Shown: piece by piece, positions 12,518 to 25,700 of the stretch
Layout: every line of letters begins with the position of its first letter
How positions within the stretch are numbered: position 1 is the first letter of the stretch
Assembly (NCBI GenBank): GCA_932521025.1
Contig: OW051471.1
Span: 3,534,001 to 3,598,000 of the forward strand
Direction: 5' to 3'
DNA length: 64,000 nucleotides
Source: Oscheius onirici
Taxonomy: Eukaryota; Nematoda; Chromadorea; Rhabditida; Rhabditidae
The notes under the pieces: generated by a model
The model's input: the letters and a program-made list of their open reading frames with translations, nothing else
Database searches by the model: none
What the model was told of the DNA's origin: nothing
Position numbers and translations under genes: made by a program

Positions 12518-15500
12518 ATGAATACTTCTGGTCCTCGACGTCAGGACAATCGACTCGACAGATCGTATCCTCAACATGGACGACACGAGTAAGTTTTTTT
12601 TCTATCCGCTTGCATCATTGTTCTATGCTTTAAACTTGCCTAATTCGCTATTTGTAGGCCGAACAACGGACCTGCCCAGGTTAAAGGAAATACGATAGCT
12701 CGCAAGCCCTTTTTCATGGCCTACCTGTCCGGAGACTTGGTTTCTCGGGGATTGGCTTCCAAAGATCTGATCAAGGTTTGTCAGTATTTGAATTGTTTCG
12801 TAATTGATCGATTTCAGGGTTCGCTTCGAGTCAATCAGAGAAACTTCGAGGAAAGCTACATTGACAACCCCGAAGGGAATGACCAGATGGATCTGCTGAT
12901 TTACGGACTGCAAGATAGGAACAGAGCTCTCCACGGAGACGTGGTAGTCGTCAGAATCAAGCAGAGAAGCCAGTGGATTGTCCGTGAAAATCTCTACAAT
13001 GCTTGGCGACATAATGAGCTGAAGGCTACCTGTGACGATGATGGCAAGCCTCTGACGGTCCCGCCTGTTCCCGTCCCGAAGGAAGAAGGAATTGTTGAGG
13101 TATGTTTTTGCCAGGAACTGCAGAAGATAAACCTGGGCGAAATGATGTTAGATTTTTAATGACGCAAAGTGCTCAGGAAGTGTGCTTGACATAGCGTTAG
13201 TCTTGTGACACAACTGCAGGATGGCAGATTGTAACCTCGCAGATAAGCACACTGTTCAAATGTCGGAACTGTGTGTACGAAAACGAGGTAACACTAAACG
13301 TCTATTCCATCCTGCAGTTCCAACTCCAAAAAGTGAGCAGATAATGATTTCAAGTTTTCAATCTGATCGTCCTTAGAGCTGATCATCTTCTTTTATCTAG
13401 ATTCATTTTCTAATGTATTGTCTTTCAGCTCGTTCTCGGAGGCAGTGCCGAAGTAAAGATCAAGCAGCAGCAACTCTGCAAGCCGGTGCCCGTAAACGAA
13501 GATGCCAAATACGATCGCAGCGAGATGATTCTTATGGGAGCACAGGCCGAAATCAATCGACGCGCCAAAGATGCCGGAGGCGACAACCAGATTCCGATGA
13601 ATGCCTCGTTGAGTGCCGATCTCGATGAAAAGATTACCAATCTATCGCTGAAGAGAATCGAACCTCAGGACCCGAGCCTGTCGGCTCCGTCGACAAAAGT
13701 TCAACCGAAGAGGCCGAACGGCCAGAAGAAAGGTGCTCTTCGCACTGTGGCTGAAATGCCCGACGAAGACTGGGGAATGCCAGATTGTTGTCTGCAGAAG
13801 ACAGCTGAAGTTTGTCCTTATTCAATGCTCTACTAAATCAAAATGTTCAGGTTGTTTTCATTGCCGAGCAAAAGAATTGCCGTGCGGCCATGGGCCAGTT
13901 GAAGGCCATGAATGACAACAAGAACTGGGCTCTCTTCTCACCCACCGATTCCCGTATGCCGAGAATGATGATTCCTGGAGAACAAGTGCCCAAGGGCTTC
14001 TTCGATCGTCCTCAGGACTTCCTGAAGTTCGTCTTTGTCGCTCGCCTAGTCGAGTGGCAGGCTACCAATCAGTTTGCTCGTGGGCGTCTGGAACGTTCTC
14101 TCGGCGTAGCCGGTGATCCCGATGTGGAGACCGAAGGACTTCTTTTCTCGAATAACGTCGATGCCAGGGAATTCCCACCATCTGCTCTGCAATCTCTTCC
14201 CGACACAACAACCGAGGCTTGGACTATTCCAGAACACGAGCTAACTAAACGCCGCGATTTCCGCGAGGAGACGGTTTTCACAATCGATCCCAAGACGGCT
14301 AGAGATCTAGACGACGCTCTGCATATCAAATATTGTGATGATGTGGATGGAAATGGAAAGCCTGGATGGGAAGTCGGAGTTCACATTGCCGACGTCACCT
14401 ACTTCCTGAACGAAGGAACTGAACTCGATGATTGGGCTGCTCAACGAGCCACCAGTGTATATCTCGTGCACAAGGTGAAACATCCGTTTTTCGAATTCTA
14501 GATTCCAAATTTTAGGTCATTCCCATGCTGCCACGAGTTCTCTGCGAGGAGCTGTGCTCCCTGAATCCTGGAGTCGACCGGTTGACCTTCTCGGTCATTT
14601 GGAAAATTGACGATGAAGGAACCATCTTTTCGGAAGAGTTTGGTACGTTTCGAACCTGTAGTTTACCTCATTAAGTTGGACAAAATGATGTGTATAGTAA
14701 AAGGTCTGAGGGCTATGAGCATTTGCATCGAACTGCAACCAGAGGTTGACTTATTGTTCGTCTGTCCTCTTAAGATAGATTTTCAAAAAGCAACTAGTTC
14801 CCCATACTGCGAAGCATTGAAAAATGTTAACTGGTTTCGTTATAACGGAACTTACATCCAGTACCATCTTGAATTTCTAATCGCAGTTGTTGCACAATAG
14901 CTGTTGCTTCAAATGATCAGAGTAAAGTGCTGATTGTCCCGAATGCCTCATGCTAGCCACATATTTACTTTCTCATTCAATATTCTTCTTTCAGTACGCT
15001 CCGTGATTCGTTCCAAAGTCAAACTGGCCTACGAACACGCCCAGGACTTCATCGAACATCCCGACAAGGAATTCGCCTACAATGAGCTTCCAGAGATCTT
15101 CGATAGCATTTCCGTTGCCACGATCAAGGAAAAGGTGCTCCATCTGAACAACATCGCTCTGAAGCTCCGAGGCCAGCGTGTTCAAAACGGTGCTCTTCGT
15201 CTCGACCAGCCAAAACTGAAGTTTGCTCTGGACGATGCCGGAAAACTGCCCATGGGCGTGACCGTATACGAGGTAGCTTATTGTTTACATTCTCCGTTAT
15301 TCCTTTTTTAGATCAAAGATGCCAACCGTCTGGTCGAAGAGTACATGCTTCTGGCCAATATGGCCGTGGCTCGCAGAATTGAAGAATATTATCCGAGTAC
15401 AGCCATGCTTCGTCGTCATCCTGCTCCCAAGCAGAAGGTCATGCGCGAAGTGCTGGAGATTTGCGAGAAGATTGGCTTCCCTCTGGACGCGACCAGTTCT

Positions 15501-16405
15501 GGCTTGCTGAGCTCGTCTCTCAACAAATACATGGCAGACAATACTCTCATGCGATCAATCAACCAAGTCTTGAGTATGTTGATGATGAAGCCTATGCAGT
15601 TGGCACAGTACTTCTGTGTCGGAACTATGGATAAGAAATCTGATTATGCTCACTACGCTCTAGCCTGTCCATAGTTAGTTTGCCATTTTGCTACGATTTT
15701 ACGTATTCTCTTTCAGCTACACACATTTCACGTCTCCCATTCGTCGTTATCCTGATGTCATAGTTCACCGTTTCTTGGCCGCTTCTCTCAAGTACTCTCA
15801 GCCTCCGAACATGAACATCCAGGAGATTCAAAAGCTGGCAGAGCACTGTAATGACAAGAAGCTCTCGGCCAAGTCCGTCAGTGAGGGCAGCGATGAAATA
15901 TTCTTCGGTCTCTTCGTCAAGGTATAGCATTCTCCCATTTGTATTCAGAAATTCTCTGATTCAGGCTTGTGGTCCTCTCAACGAACGTGCTGTCGTCATC
16001 AATGTTCTTGACGCTTCCTTCGACGTTTTGGTCTTCAAGTACGGTGTCATCAAACGCGTCTACCTCAACAAGCTGAACATGGCTCGTGAGCACATTCACG
16101 TAGAGGGACCTCCATCCAAACTTGTGCTCTTCTGGAACGACAAGGATCACGGTGTCCTCGAGCAGACGATCCAAGTAGCTTTTGTCTAGTTTATCCTTGT
16201 AAAATAATTCTTTCAGATGTGTACCGTCGTCGACGTCGAGCTTTCCATCGAATCCACGAACGAGCCGAGTGTCAAGTATAAGGCTGTCATCAAGCCGTCG
16301 ACTCCCAAGACTCTTCGTGAGCTCATGTTGAAGGGCGAGACTCTGGACGATGGAAGCTCGCGTATTCCGGACGTTCATCCTCTAGGAGACCTCTGTGACG
16401 ACTAG
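12518..16405 (+). CDS. DIS3L2: DIS3L2-like 3'-5' exoribonuclease (RNase II/RNB family)
   Basis: Eleven exons in consistent phase give 948 aa: 12518-12588, 12658-12775, 12818-13099, 13429-13809, 13851-14474, 14516-14642, 14995-15272, 15312-15673, 15717-15921, 15965-16174, 16217-16405. Cold-shock domains come first ([35 protein letters not shown]). The RNB domain has the metal-binding cluster [13 protein letters not shown] and [11 protein letters not shown], then [20 protein letters not shown]-terminal S1-like region follows. There is no PIN domain, and the spacing matches DIS3L2 rather than DIS3. Known role: cytoplasmic, exosome-independent decay of oligouridylated RNAs. The Asp cluster looks intact, so activity is expected. 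A TTTCAG lies 11 nt before the ATG, and AATAAA follows at 16661. Confidence 0.96.
13207..13324. repeat. Imperfect inverted repeat inside DIS3L2 intron 3
   Basis: AACTGCAGGATGG near 13207 is mirrored by CCATCCTGCAGTT near 13308, and GTAACCTCG by CGAGGTAAC further in. Intron 3 (329 bp) is much longer than most introns of this gene, and this hairpin accounts for about a third of it. No clear target duplication was found. It may be a decayed MITE. Confidence 0.55.
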
Positions 16406-16660
16406 TCTTTCGGTTATTTCTTCGCTTACCATTCGGGTCATTCATCTAGTACATATCCTTGCCTGTGTTGCACCCCGTTGCTTCCTATCTGTGCAATTTA
16501 CTGTGTTAACCAAAATTGCATGTAATGTTAAACTTTTTACGTTGTTCACTTTTTAGAGATCCGCTAAAACTATCTAATATACACCATTCTCGTCTATGTA
16601 CGTTTGTGTTGCTATTTTATCCCCTGTTTCTCTTTCTTGTTCCCTTGTTATGAACAACAT

Positions 16661-16666
16661 AATAAA
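16661..16666 (+). terminator. Poly(A) signal AATAAA downstream of DIS3L2
   Basis: This is a canonical hexamer 256 bp after the DIS3L2 stop and about 90 bp before the POLRMT start. Cleavage here, with an acceptor at 16757 directly before the POLRMT ATG, fits either separate promoters or processing of a polycistronic transcript. Confidence 0.6.
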
Positions 16667-16758
16667 ATACTTTGATCAGATCGGGAGGGTATGGGGTAGA
16701 CGGAGTTCTGTCTCCAGATACCTCTAGATTCGGGCAGCTATTCAATGCGAAGTTCAGA

Positions 16759-19700
16759 ATGCTCCAACGACGGGTACTCGGAGCTTATTCTCGTAGCAGT
16801 TTTCCTCTTATTCGAAAATACAGCTCGGCAGAAATAAAGCCTTTCACTTCAATTAAAGGTGATCGATTTGACCATGCTTCTTACTTTTTCACTTTGAAGA
16901 TGTCACAAAAGTCGTAGCCGCTACGAAAAGGCAGCCGAGAGTAAAGAAAGTTGACGAGTCTTGGAAAATGTCCATTTTGAACACTTTGCACGTAATTCAG
17001 TCTTTTTCCTTATTTTAGGAAGAACTTTAGACGGAACTACAAGAGCAGAAGCACGACATACGAGATTTGATTCATTTGAGGCAGTCCAGTGATCAGCTTA
17101 TCAGGTAAGCCTTTTTTTCATTTTAGCCGTCCAAAAATAAGCGTAGTCGTCCCATGAATCTGTACAAGCTTTCAGCCCAGGTTTGGCGGTGGACTGAGAA
17201 TTTGCGGCTTACTAAGTCGATGTGATCAAAAAAACGACTTTATTTAACAAAATCCAGCAGAAAAGTAAAGTATTTTGAGCGGAAAATAGACCAAAGTTCT
17301 AGAAGTTTTGTACGACTGTTATAATATATTCATTTTGTGAAGGTTAACCGTTTGGGGACTACTAAACCAAATAAGGTCTCGACTAAACGAGCCGAATTCA
17401 GATTGGCAGTAGACGACGACGTGCTGTCGATGATTCCGTTGATGGATGCCTTCTTCCGCAAAATGACAAAAATCGAGAAGCCTACACAGCTCCTGGACGA
17501 ATTCCTCTCTGTCAGTACTCTTCTCGTCCATAGGAATCTCGAGCAGTTTGTGGATGGCAGAAGGGAGCCGAACGACAGACTTGCCACTTCCATATGCTTT
17601 TCTTTCAGTACGTTTTTTTTTGTTTGAAACTATCGTTTTCAGACAATCTGGTCCACAAGTTCAAAGTTGTCGGACCGGACACCAGAATATCGTTGCTACT
17701 TCTCTACGGCTCATTTGATAGGTAAGCGATTTTCTTTCTCTGGCATTTTTTTTTCGTCGACGGAAGGATTTGACGAACCGTTATTATAGGATGTTCATAT
17801 TTTTGCCGGAAATGATTACATCCGATTCAAAAGGCTCGACTGTAAAATCTAACAAGGTTGGCAACGCCCTTTCAGGGCTAAAGTAAATTCATGACTTCGC
17901 TCCGTCACGGAACCGTAGCCGTTTTCCCCCTTTCATTCCTCCTTTGTTACTCTCCTCCAATTACTCTCCCTGACCCTCCAAAGAAACTACCAAAAATATA
18001 TTGGAACCCGCTCCCTCCCAAGCCGAATTTCAAAATGTAGGACCTGAACGGGTCGCCCGGCCCGTTCCTAGCATTAGTGAGTCTCAGTCCTACTGTCCCT
18101 TCTCCTCTTCCTTTGTCCCTCCATTCCAGTCACCCCCTGTCCCGCCAAAAAACTGTCAGTCATAAGAACCCTTCGCGCACTTGCCTTTCCTGTCGCGACT
18201 TGTTAAAAACTAATTTGCGCACAAAGCTCCTGTTCTTATCCTCAATTAGAGCTTCAGACACAGAGGCGCGAGAGAAATTTAAAGTGGACCAGACGGCTTC
18301 GTCGCCTGTCAGCGGCTTTTTTTACTTGTGTTTTCTTCTTTACTTCTGCTCCCTTCCCCAGTCAACTGAACTCTTCTGATCCTGTCGTGTCTTCTTCCTT
18401 CCCTGACCAATCAGACCTTTTTCATTCTTTCCCAGGGTTCTCATTCCTCTCCTAAAAAACCGATATGAATTCTCCTATTTTCTGGCCATGCGATTCCTCC
18501 CTGATCTTTTACTCAACCGGCCCCTTCTAATCCCCTACCGGTCACCCTGACTCTATTTCCTACTCAAAACAATTTAGCAAAAATATTTGGCGAGGCGAGA
18601 AGTCGAACCCGGGTCGTCTGGGTGAAGACGGCGACTCTTAACAATACACCAAAATTTCAGCTCCCGGAGAAACAAACAAACACACAGAGTCCACAACAGA
18701 CACCATTGCGCTTTAGTAGTAGAGATTGATTCAATTTTCAAAGCCACTAGTCTGTTCAAAAATAGAGCGCATTATTTGAATTGACCCGCGCTTTTTCATT
18801 AGCTGAGCATCCAACATTTACATGCAGGAACGTGTTGCGCAGCTAAATTCCCGCCAACTTGATTTGAAAATTATTCTAAGAAGAAAGCGCGGGCCAATTC
18901 AAAAAATGTTCTCCACATTTTGAACAGACTTGAACAGAAGATCACAACAGAATCACTACGATGATGCTCCGTGTTGCCGAGGCAGATATGATCCCTGTTC
19001 TTACTAAGTTGTTCAACGAGATTATGTTACGTCAAGATGTACCAGCAGGATTTCCTGATTCTATTACGACATTGCTTCCAAAGAAAGGAGACACCCTAGA
19101 CCTGAACAACTACAGACCCATCTCTGTTCTGCCGGCGCCTTACAAGTTATTCACGAGAATAATTCTTGCCAGGATTCAGGCCCAGTTGGAATTCAACCAA
19201 CCAACAGAACAGGCTGGTTTTCGCCGATCTTTTTCAACAGTGGAGCATATCCACACCGTAAAACAACTTCTGCACAAGGCCTACGACTACAGGAATCACA
19301 TCTATCTAGTATTCATTGATTATCGGAAGGCCTATGATCATCATAGATTGGAACTATGTTTTCAACACGATGCTTAAGCAGGAAGCCGAGCCGAACTACA
19401 TCAATATCCTGCAGAAAATGTATGCCGAAGCATCCTCGAAGGTAAACGTACAAAGCGAGCTGGTGGAGATCTTAATCGAACGTGGAGTCCGGCAGGGCTG
19501 CGTCCTCTCGCCCATTCTGTTCAACGCAGTCCTAGAGGAAGTAAAAAAAATCTGGAAATCAATCGGAAGAAAACGATTGCGATGACGAATGCTTTTGAAA
19601 GACAATTGATCTTGAATGGAGAGCCAATCGAATTTGTAAGGTACTTCGTGTATCTAGGATGTTCACTCACTGTTACCGATAAGGATGTGGAAATAACAAG

Positions 19701-22700
19701 AAGAATAGGAGCCGGTTGGGCCGCATTTAATCGTCACCGAAGATTCCTGTCCAGTCGCAGCCCCTATGAGACTAAAAAGGCGAGTATACAATACCTGCGT
19801 AGTTCTGTCTCTCTTATATGGATGCGAAACGTGGGCTCTACGGACAGAAGAAAGGAGGAAATTGGCCACTGTACAAAGACGTATGGAAAGAGCGATGTTA
19901 GGTCTGACCTTACTCCACAGAGTCAGGAACAACGATGTAAGAAGAAAGACAATACTCACTGACATACAAGGACTAGCCTGGAGACGAAAGCTGAATTAGG
20001 CACAGAAGATAGCCACAATGGCAAACGATAGATGGCCCAAAATATCTACGGAATGGTGGCCTATCGGACGGAAAAGGACTTTGGGGCATCCTCTCACACG
20101 GTGGGAAGACAAAATCAGAGAGCGACTGGACGACTTCGACATTGTCCTGCTACATGGATGAGACAAGCTCGGATTGGCGGAGTTGAGTGGTTCAGATCCA
20201 TAGTGCCGGCGCAGGACCCACTTTTGTGATTGCGATTCCGGAAATAAATTTGATTTGAACAGAAGATCACCGATAGAAGGTGTTACATGTTACAAGCACT
20301 GTGTCGTGTAGGCTCGTGGACACAGATGAAGGGGCGCATACGCATTTGTTTGTTCGACAAAACGAAAATAAAATAAGAAAACATTAAAAAAAGGTGAAAA
20401 AAAAAATGCTGCGAAAAAGCACTGAATCCGGCTGCACTTGGTTAAAAATTTTATAGCGGCGACGCTTTTTCCGCTGAACTGCTGAACAAACTATATAGTA
20501 ATTGCTTTTCTTTTACACTTTTTATTTTACTAACTAATTTGTGTAAAAATATCTTATTTTTTGCAACCGAAGCACACACTAGTACTAACAAGCAAAAAAA
20601 ACAAACACATAAAAACCAAGAAAAGCTCCAATAATGAAGCGAGAACTACAAGGAAAAGAACAGAGAACGGCCTTGAATCTTTATTTTGCACCGTTTACTT
20701 TTTCTTATCTTTGCCGAAGACTTCGTTTCCACCGATGCCGGCCAACGTCTGGTAGTTGGGGTCGTGAGTTCCGGCCTTGGCAGCCGGGTTGATAGGGGCC
20801 TTCGGCCCAGCTGTTCCTCCCTTCTTGTCCTTACCGAAGACTTCGTTTCCACCAATTCCGGCCAGCGTCTGGTAGTTGGGATCCTGGGTCGCGGCTCTGG
20901 CAGCTTGATTCATCGGGGCCTTCGGTCCACCAGCTGCTCCTTTCTTCTTGTCAGCTCCGAAACAGTCAGCACCGACTCCGGCCAGAGTCTGGTAGTTCGG
21001 ATCGTGGGTTCCGGCCATTGCTCCAGGAGCTGGGGCCTTTGGTCCAGCCTTCTTGTCGGCTCCGACTCCAGCGAGTGTCTGATACTTCGGATCATGTGTT
21101 CCGGCCATTCCACCGGCTCCAGGCTTCGAGGCAGCTTTCTTGTCGACTCCGAAACAGTCGGCTCCGACTCCGGCCAAGGTCTGGTAGTTGGGATCCTGGG
21201 TACCGGCCATTCCTCCAGTAGTCGGGGCCTTTGGTGCGCCGCCGGCATTCTTGTCGCCACCGAAGACGTCTCCTCCGACTCCGGCCAGCGTCTGGTAGTT
21301 CGGGTCGTGTGTTCCGGCCATTCCTCCAAATTTTGGGGCCACAGCTCCGACGGGTTTCTTGGCGGGAGCTGGCTTCTCTTCGCTCTTCGGTTCCATGACC
21401 TCGGTTCCTCCTCCTTCGTCGCCGGTCTCTCCGCCTGTCTTGTCGTCTCCTCCTGTCTTCTCGTCGTCTTCCTTCTTCTTCTTGCCACCGCAGAGCAGCA
21501 GTATGGTGGCTACCAACAGCCAGCAGTGGAGTAGCAGCAGCAGTAGAGGCGGCATCCTTCTTCGGCGAGCAGCAGACTGATAACTAACTACTAGAGGCAA
21601 GGAACTAGTTACATTAACATTCGACGAGTCTAGACTTGTCTTTTTTAAAGGAGACTAGATGCAACTTTACTCGAAACTTCGAAGAGAATACACTCTTTTC
21701 TCGACCCGGCTCGAGAGGCTTGTTCGAGCCGAGCTTGTTTTTTTTTTACGTGACCGAGCCGGCTCGAGCCTCCAAGCCAAAAATTTTAAAACAAAGTTTT
21801 CTCTCCAAATTCCCCGAAGTACCAGATACTTATTTTGAGGGTAGTTAGCAAAGTTAGTTATCCAGTATCCACTTAAAAATGCTCCCGCGTCTGTGTTTGT
21901 GTGTGTTTGTCTGAAGCTCTAATTGAGGATAAGAAGAGGAGCTTTGAACGTGATGAACAATCGATTCCAAAAGAGAGAGTCAAGGAAATGGACATGGCTC
22001 TCCCCAAACATGGAAACGAGAAATGCTATCGACTTCATTCTCTGCGGCAAGCCACATGTGTTCACAGACGTCAACATCATTGGAAGATTTCGTTTTGGGT
22101 CAGATCATCGGCTACTCCTTGAAAAACTGAGTCTTCCCACTACAAGATTCTACCCTGTGCGACCCCAGAGACAGAAGGCAAAACTAGACAAGCCGATGTA
22201 TCGCGTAGCAATTGACGATGCCCTGCAAAATGATGCTAATATGTCGACTTATGCCAAGCTTCTTGTTACTACGGCTCAAATAGCCTCTACTGTACAGCCC
22301 AAAGATGGCTATGTCTCACAGAGGAGTAAAGACCTGTTTGCCAAAAGACACGAGCTACAGCATCGACCAAATACCCGGAACAATAGAATCGAATTCAGCT
22401 TGGTGAACAGATCTTTGCGAGAATCGCTGAAGGCGGACTTGAGAACGAAACATCAAAACCGTTTGAAAGAGGCTTTGATTCGAGGTCGAAGTCTGCTGAA
22501 AGCCGAGCGAGACAATGCCATTCGAAGGAAAACCATCAACGAATTACAAGATTCAAATGGAGTGATCGTCTCGGATCCAGAGGATATTTGCAATGTAGTA
22601 CAGGAGTTCTATAATGGAATCTATCAGTCTACTCAACCGCTCCAACAACTACAGTTATCTTATGATGATGACGTTCCTCCAATAATGTCGACAGAAGTGG

Positions 22701-25700
22701 AAAAGGTCTTTTCAAGACTGAAATACGGTAAATCTCCAGGTCCTGATCGCCTTACTACCGATATGCTGAGGCTGTGCAAAGATTCCCTGGCCGAGCCACT
22801 AGCTGTAACCTTTAAAAGGATCCTAACCACAGAGGTGCTACTGGATGATCTTGTCAACACGACGGTGTCACTCCTTTACAAAAAAGGATATACAAGTGAT
22901 ATCAAAAACTTCCGTCCTATTGCTCTCATGTTGGTGATCTTCAAAATATTCAGTAGTTCTTCTTCGAAGGATGGAAAAGTGGCTCGAGGAGAACCAACCG
23001 CCAGAACAGACGGGATTTCGGAAGAATTTCTCGACAATGGACAACATACAAGTCATCCAGGAACTGATTGAACGAGCCGTCGAGTACAATTTTCCCCTCT
23101 ACGTAGCCTTTATTGACTACAAGAAGGCCTTTGACAGCATCGAACACGGATCTCTGTGGTCCTCTCTAAACAGTCAAGGAATCCCGAGCAAACTAATACG
23201 AATAGTACAGCTGATCTACCACTCCGCGAGTATGAACGTCAAGGTCTGTGGCAATCTCACCAACATTGATATACAACGTGTTGTCCTCCAAGGAGACCCT
23301 CTCTCCCCTGCTCTGTTCTCTTCCGTAGTCGAAGATCTGTTTCGGAAACCGGATTGGAACGACTATGGCATCAATATCAATGGAAGACGGCTTACTAACC
23401 TCAGATATGCAGATGATACCGTTCTCTTTTCCCATTCTGCACCTGATTTAGAGAGAATGCTGATGGACTTGAGTGATCGTAGTGAGGAAGTTGGACTATC
23501 GATGAATTGCCAAAAGACGAAAGTGATGACTAACTGCCCGCCAGCTCCAATCTCAGTGAAGAACGAAGTCATCCCGTTCTGCTCAGACTACATCTACCTC
23601 GGCACGCGAATTTCATTTGACAGAAATTCAACCCTGGAAGTAAGCAGAAGAACAAGATCCGCGTGGCTGTCCTTCAACAGATTCCACAATCTGTTTACAA
23701 ATCAAAGGATTCCACTAAAGTACAAAAGGAGACTCTACCAAACTTGTGTTGAGCCCTACTTTTTGTATAGCAGCGAAACTTGGTCCTACCGTCAGAAAGA
23801 CTTTGCGAAATTGGTCACGGCACAGCGACGGATGATGCGAAAAATGGTTGGAACTACTCTGATGGAACACAGGACAAATGAATGGCTTGAAAGAACAGTG
23901 AAGCTGCCGAGTATCAAGAAAAAATGGGTCATGAGAAAATGGGAATGGGCAAAGAATGGAAAACAGCAGATGGACGAAGAGTGCAGTCGAATGGTGGCCC
24001 TGGAAGTACAAAAAAATGTCTGGTCGACGAAAATCACGTTGGAGGGACGACTTCGTAGGACGCTTCGGCGAGAACTGGCCCAGAACGGCAAGGGAGAGCC
24101 CCGATATATGGAGAAGAAGTATGGAGCGACAAATAGAAATTATATGATCATCGCTAATAAACATAAACATAAAGGGAGCTTTGTGCACAAATTAGTTTTT
24201 AACAAGTCGCGACAGAAAAGCAAGGGCGCGAAGGGTTCTTATGACTTTGATAGTTTCTTTGGAGGGACAAGGGGTGAAGGGGAGGGGAACTAGGGCTGAG
24301 ACTCACTAAAGCTAGGAACGGATCCCACTTTTTGAAATTAGACTTGGAAGGGAGCGGGTTCAAATTTTGGTAATTTCTTTGAAGGGTCAGGGAGAGTGAC
24401 TGGAGGAGAGTAACAAAGGAGGAATGAAAGGGAAACCACGACTAGGCTCCGTGACAAAGCGATGTCATGAATTTCTACTTTAGCTCTGGAAGGGCGTTGC
24501 CAACCTTGTTTTTCGAAAAACTTCCAAAAAAGTGAATTCGAGAAAAAATATGCATAAAAACAAGAACCGAGAAAACACTATCAGAAAGCTAAACATTGAA
24601 ACCGAGGAGAAATTTGAAGATGCAGGCTCGAGCCGAGCCTCTTTTTTTTCGTTGACCGAGCCGGCTCGAGCCGAGCCTGATTTTTTACCAGACCGAGCCG
24701 GCTCGAGCTGAGCCGTCTCGCGGACGTCTTCGAGCCGAGCCGGCTCGAGGGTCAAAAACAGGCTCGGCTCGAGCAGGCTCGAACTGCCCAAGTATAGATA
24801 GCACCGCCCTTCCAGGGCTAAAGCTTTCTTGTTTTTTCCTATCACTTCTTTCTCGGACCCTCAGTTCCAGTTTCCCTTTCATTCTTTCTTTGTCACTCTG
24901 CAATAGTCACCCCCTGTCCCTCCAAAGAAACAAAGATCGCGCAATTCCTTTTCCTGTTGCAACTTGTTAAAAAAACCAAGTAAACCATTATGTCCTCACA
25001 TGCTAGGACATATTGGTTCAGTTCTTAGGCATTGCAAGTTGTGGCGGAGTCGTTCCTTTTTTCGTACCCTTAGGACAGTAATTAGACTCTTTCCAAATCT
25101 TTTGCCAAGTTCAAAACTTAGTTGTATAACGTTTCTAACTTGTTACCTTCAGATTGCTGCTTGGCTTCAGATTGCTAAATCGGAGGGGACTTGAAAATAG
25201 TGTAAAGATGTTTATTTTGGAAATTCCTCACAAAATTACGATAAAACAATTCCCCTCAGATTCGCATTTTGACAGTGCAAAGAGGTTGAAAAGTTCTAAA
25301 TACACTTCGAGCGAGCTTAGCGTTTTAATAAGGGAGGATTTGCAGATGGTCAAAAATCCGTGGCGAAGACGATCACACGAAAGAAATCAACATTTTCCTC
25401 GAGCGGTTCGAGGACAAACTTCGACGAATTGTAACATTTTCTCTTTTTTTGATGCATCCACTATTTTTCAGATGCCTACATTGTATGTAACAGATTCACG
25501 ACTAGTCTTGAATCAAGCGGACAGAGACGAACTGCTCCGAGTGACCAGTCAGCTCCGGATTCAAGTCCGAGGGAACAGTACAGTCCATTCAGGCTACGAT
25601 GAGGTTTCTTTTCATGTTTTTCTTCCACATAAACTACAAATTTAGCAAAACGATCTGGTCAAGCCGCTAGAAGGACCCTGTGTAGACGAAGATTACTTGG

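Noticed and set aside
20686-21534. 282-codon plus-strand frame over the repeat-protein gene
   Set aside because: Its Ser/Val/Gly repeats are the antisense shadow of the DPNYQTLAG repeats. The minus-strand frame has the signal segment, the poly(A) signal and sensible composition.
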